From: Penaeus vannamei | Lineage: Eukaryota; Arthropoda; Malacostraca; Decapoda; Penaeidae | Length of the DNA: 15,000 bases | Direction: 5' to 3' | Assembly: GCF_042767895.1 (NCBI RefSeq) | Contig: NC_091579.1 | Span: 2,344,682-2,359,681, forward strand | Shown here: positions 1 through 15,000 of the stretch, piece after piece | Position numbering within the stretch: position 1 is the stretch's first letter | Layout: each line of letters begins with the position of its first letter | Made by a program: the position numbers and the translations under genes | The notes under the pieces: generated by a model | What the model was told of the DNA's origin: nothing | Databases searched by the model: none | Seen by the model: the letters and a program-made list of their open reading frames with translations, nothing else

Positions 1-343
1 GCTTCTGACAGTGTATTCTAAAGACTTATTTGCTGTTATTACCATCATTTTACATTTGCTGTTGTGTCTACCATGAGCTGTATGTAGTTTTAATGTTTCC
101 AATACCTGATGAAGGAGCTGTACATAATTGTTAGTTATTACTTTTGTATTACTATAAAATAAGTTACTGTGTTAACAATCTTATTTGAAGGAAATGATTG
201 ACTACAACAGCATTCTAGGAATACAAATATATTTCATTTTTATTTTTATTAACTAAAGTTAATTTCATTACTATGGCTCTTCATGTGTTTGGTGTGGCAG
301 GTTGTCTGTCTATTTTGCTGTTTAATCTACCTGTGTGAAAGGA

Positions 344-444
344 ATGGCAAGGTTACCATCCACTGACAGAAAGGGATTTGAATGCTGGCCAGAAAGATTC
401 TTAGAAGAGAGTGCTGCCACTGCACATCACAGCACAGGTTTCAG
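344..444 (+). other. Possible first coding exon of a neighbouring plus-strand gene
   Basis: An ATG at 344 opens 33 codons (MARLPSTDRKGFECWPERF and on) that end AG|GTATGT, a good donor. The stretch is less AT-rich than its surroundings. No downstream partner exon is visible in 450-1300, so it may equally be a repeat fragment. Confidence 0.2.
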
Positions 445-1310
445 GTATGTGATGATTCTGATATACACCATTCTTTAATGATATATCTTGATGAGTGCAA
501 ATATACAGTGCAATAACATGTAGGTATATAAACAGTATCATGACATGATGATGATTACAATCATAAAAAATAAAGTACGTGACTTTAGGAATCTATTCCC
601 ACAATGCCATTCTTACATGTCTGTCAGTGTTGGGGTAAAGGTAAACAATTTTGGCCATCTTGTACTTCATGTATACACAGGACATGGCACAATTAATAAT
701 GCAAATATTTAAACAGGTCTGACTTCGTGTACTTCCTTAAAACAGATAATGAAAGCCACCTCAGTTAAATATGATATTTAATACATTTATAAAACATTTG
801 GTTCTTTTATTTCACTGACATACACATTATGTAATGTGCATAACATCGTTGAAGCCAGGGTTAACAAAAGTAAAATGAAATAAGCATAATATGGAAGAAA
901 GAAGAAAAGGAAAAAATCCTCAATTCTCAATATTATTAAAATAATCTGCAAGAAATCAGTGTCTTAGATGAACATCACATTTAATTGTTAATTTCATAAC
1001 TGAACATGCAATTTAACTGCTAGAAAAAAAAAACACAGTACACAAGTATAATTTTATTCTATTCCTTACAATTCTCTAAAATACAGAACAAATGAGGGAA
1101 TAACAAAATCATATAACATTTTTCTTAACTTACATAGAAATATATACTCCTTGAATCTGAGATTTTACAATCAATATCTAATGCAGTAAAAATAAATTTC
1201 ATTTGTAAGGATATCTGGTATCATAAGATTAATATGAGTATATAAATTGTACATATACAAGTAGAAAAAAAAAGAAAAAAAAAAGAAAAAAAAATTCCTT
1301 TTACAACTTT
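445..1310. other. AT-rich region without a recognisable gene
   Basis: No long open frame, RNA gene or repeat family is recognised. It includes an A-rich run at about 1264-1295. It lies downstream of the helicase gene and could hold the end of its 3' untranslated region, since a minus-strand AATAAA is present (complement of 1053-1058). Confidence 0.4.
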
Positions 1311-1537
1311 AACCTCTTAGTGACGGGCACACCTAAAGTGATCATGGCGTAATGACGTAGGACATGTATATGTTATCTGGGTGGACCAGCTATACATAGC
1401 ATAATCCCAGTAAGATAGGCTATACTGTTACGTAATTATTAAGTCACTGGAAATTCTGGCCCCATCATCATAAGGTCAATTACAAAAGAAAAACATTTAT
1501 AATCACTTTTATAAAACATAATTAGTTTTTTATAAAT

Positions 1538-1542
<5 letters not shown>

Positions 1543-1630
<88 letters not shown>

Positions 1631-1639
1631 CGCACACAC
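1543..1639. repeat. CA microsatellite
   Basis: About 40 uninterrupted CA units (1543-1623), then CA with two CG interruptions up to 1639. Pyrimidine and purine alternate strictly across the whole stretch. Confidence 0.97.
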
Positions 1640-1648
1640 TCACACTCT

Positions 1649-2480
1649 CAAGCATGTTGAAACAAACACACACTCAAGCAGGCACAAACACACACTCAAG
1701 CACGCACAAACACACACTCAAGCACGCACAAACACACACTCAAGCACGCACAAACACACACTCAAGCACGCACAAACACACACTCAAGCACGCACAAACA
1801 CACACTCAAGCACGCACAAACACACACTCAAGCACGCACAAACACACACTCAAGCACGCACAAACACACACTCAAGCAAGCACAAACACACACTCAAGCA
1901 CGCACAAACACACACTCAAGCACGCACAAACACACACTCAAGCACGCACAAACACACACTCAAGCACGCACAAACACACACTCAAGCACGCACAAACACA
2001 CACTCAAGCACGCACAAACACACACTCAAGCACGCACAAACACACACTCAAGATCGCACAAACACACACTCAAGATCGCACAAACACACACTCAAGCACG
2101 CACAAACACACACTCAAGCACGCACAAACACACTCAAGCACGCACAGACACACACTCAAGCACGCACAAACACACCCTCAAGCATGCACAAACACACCCT
2201 CAAGCTCGCACAAACACACCCTCAAGCACGCACAAGCACACACTCAAGTACGCACAAACACACACTCAAGCACGTACAAACACACACTCAAGCACGTAGA
2301 AACACTCACTTAGGCACACAGAAACTCTCAGTCAAGCACGCATAAACACACAATCAAGCGTGCAGAAACACACTCAAATGCGCAGAAACATTCACTCAAG
2401 CATACAGAAACACACATTCAATTGCATAGAAACATACACTCAAGTGCGCCAAAACACACACTCAAGCACGAAGAAACACA
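1649..2480. repeat. 22-bp minisatellite, about 38 units
   Basis: The unit is close to CAAGCACGCACAAACACACA plus CT. Units from about 1690 to 2040 are nearly identical. One unit near 2116-2137 is shortened by a CA pair. Units beyond about 2280 diverge strongly (GTAGAAAC, ATACAGAAAC, GCGCCAAAAC). The unit has no stop codon in the forward frames, which gives long spurious open frames rich in Thr and His. Confidence 0.95.
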
Positions 2481-2520
2481 CGCATGTAGAAGCATACAAA
2501 CACACACACAAGCATACAAA

Positions 2521-2545
2521 CACACACACACACACACACACACAC
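2521..2545. repeat. Short CA microsatellite
   Basis: A run of CA units between the degenerate end of the 22-bp array and the next long CA tract. Confidence 0.9.
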
Positions 2546-2586
2546 GAAGCACAAATACGCATCCAATGCAGAAACATTCCCCCCCC

Positions 2587-2645
<59 letters not shown>

Positions 2646-2877
2646 ACACACACACACACACGTACACACACACACACACGTACACACACACACACGTACA
2701 CGTACACACACACGTACACGTACACACACACACGTACACGTACACACACACACGTACACGTACACACGCACATACGCACACACACACACGCACACACACA
2801 CACACACGTACACACACACACACACGTACACACACACACACACGTACACACACACACACACGTACACACACACACAC
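2587..2877. repeat. CA microsatellite with CGTA interruptions
   Basis: Pure CA from about 2591 to 2643, then CA runs broken by CGTA steps at fairly regular spacing up to 2877. No break in pyrimidine-purine alternation occurs over 291 nt. Confidence 0.95.
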
Positions 2878-2879
2878 TA

Positions 2880-3057
2880 GTGAACACATGCAGATACACA
2901 CTAATGCACACACTCAGAAACACATTCATGTGCTCACAGAAACACACACTCACACACACACAAACACATTCATGCGCTCATAGAAACACACACTCACGCA
3001 CACACAGAAACACACTTACATACACATGCAGAAACACATATACACGCAGAAACACAA
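2880..3057. repeat. Degenerate CA-rich repeat edge
   Basis: Irregular repeats of CAGAAACACAC and ACTCACACAC with ATTCATG(T/C)GCTCA recurring at about 2925 and 2967. It looks like an older, decayed part of the same repeat block. Confidence 0.7.
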
Positions 3058-3192
3058 AAAGTAAGCAAATTCATATGACAATAAATTATATTTAGAATGA
3101 GAAAAAGAAAAAAAAATTACTGATGAAACAATAAAATATCACAAAATGAGAATAACACAAACACAAAATGGAATAATATTTAAATTTTACAT

Positions 3193-14847
<11,655 letters not shown>

Positions 14848-14967
14848 CTGCATGAGATACATTACAAGAAACATTACTTTGATGCATACAGTCGCAAACT
14901 TGAAAACTGAAAACCTAAAACATGATAAACCTGATCTGTGAAATATATAATAGATTTAACATTTTAC

Positions 14968-15000
14968 CATCTATCAAACTAATGAATGAATTGTCAAACA
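14968..15000 (-). CDS. Possible further upstream exon (partial)
   Basis: Read on the minus strand, 15000-14968 is open and ends ...SLIDG with the last codon split after its first base, followed by GTAAAA as donor. That phase (1) is exactly what exon 1 at 14847 needs. The stretch is only 33 nt and AT-rich, so this is suggestive only; the frame match alone has about a one-in-three chance. Confidence 0.35.

Noticed and set aside
1649..2480. Regular 22-bp repeat as a possible CRISPR array
   Set aside because: Units are directly adjacent with no unique spacers, in a eukaryotic gene context.
1536..2983. Long open frames rich in Thr-His, and Cys-Val on the other strand, across the CA block
   Set aside because: They are translations of CA/GT repeats with a unit lacking stop codons; several frames are open at once and no real protein signature exists.

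Overview
The window looks like animal nuclear DNA, most likely from a decapod crustacean such as a penaeid shrimp. It is AT-rich, split by short spliceosomal introns, and unusually dense in long microsatellites: CA, GA, TA, TAA and CA/CGTA tracts. It also carries a tRNA-derived SINE and a piggyBac relic. The organism call is an inference from this style of genome; no sequence match was made.

The dominant feature is one multi-exon gene on the minus strand. Fourteen coding exons from 14847 down to the stop codon at 3193 join in frame to a protein of 702 residues that is open at its N-terminus. A small fifteenth exon at 14968-15000 is possible. The protein has three RanBP2-type zinc fingers, a polar linker and a complete DEAD-box RNA helicase core (Q motif, AQTGTGKT, PTREL, TPGRL, DEAD, SAT, ATD-ARGID, HRIGRTGR). 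The helicase core and the segment just before it resemble DDX43 (HAGE) most closely. No KH domain, the usual DDX43 N-terminal module, is visible here.

Layout on the plus strand: 1-1300 is AT-rich with no confident gene. 1541-3057 is a compound CA-rich repeat block (CA microsatellite, a 22-bp minisatellite of about 38 units, and a 291-nt strictly alternating pyrimidine-purine tract). 3193-6643 holds exons 14 to 10, with decayed copies of part of exon 13 in the intron before it. 6644-10467 is one 3.8-kb intron with a SINE (7573-7835), a dead piggyBac transposase (8198-10081) and a GA repeat. 10468-13278 holds exons 9 to 4, with a 45-bp triplicate repeat and a TA repeat in the introns. 13553-14847 holds the three zinc-finger exons, one of whose introns uses a GC donor.

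I see one host gene, its introns and mobile-element debris, with no operon-like arrangement. The points most worth a second look are the zinc-finger plus DDX43-type helicase combination, the decayed tandem exon copies, the phase-symmetric zinc-finger exons flanked by CU-rich intron repeats, and the long Z-DNA-prone tract just past the stop codon.
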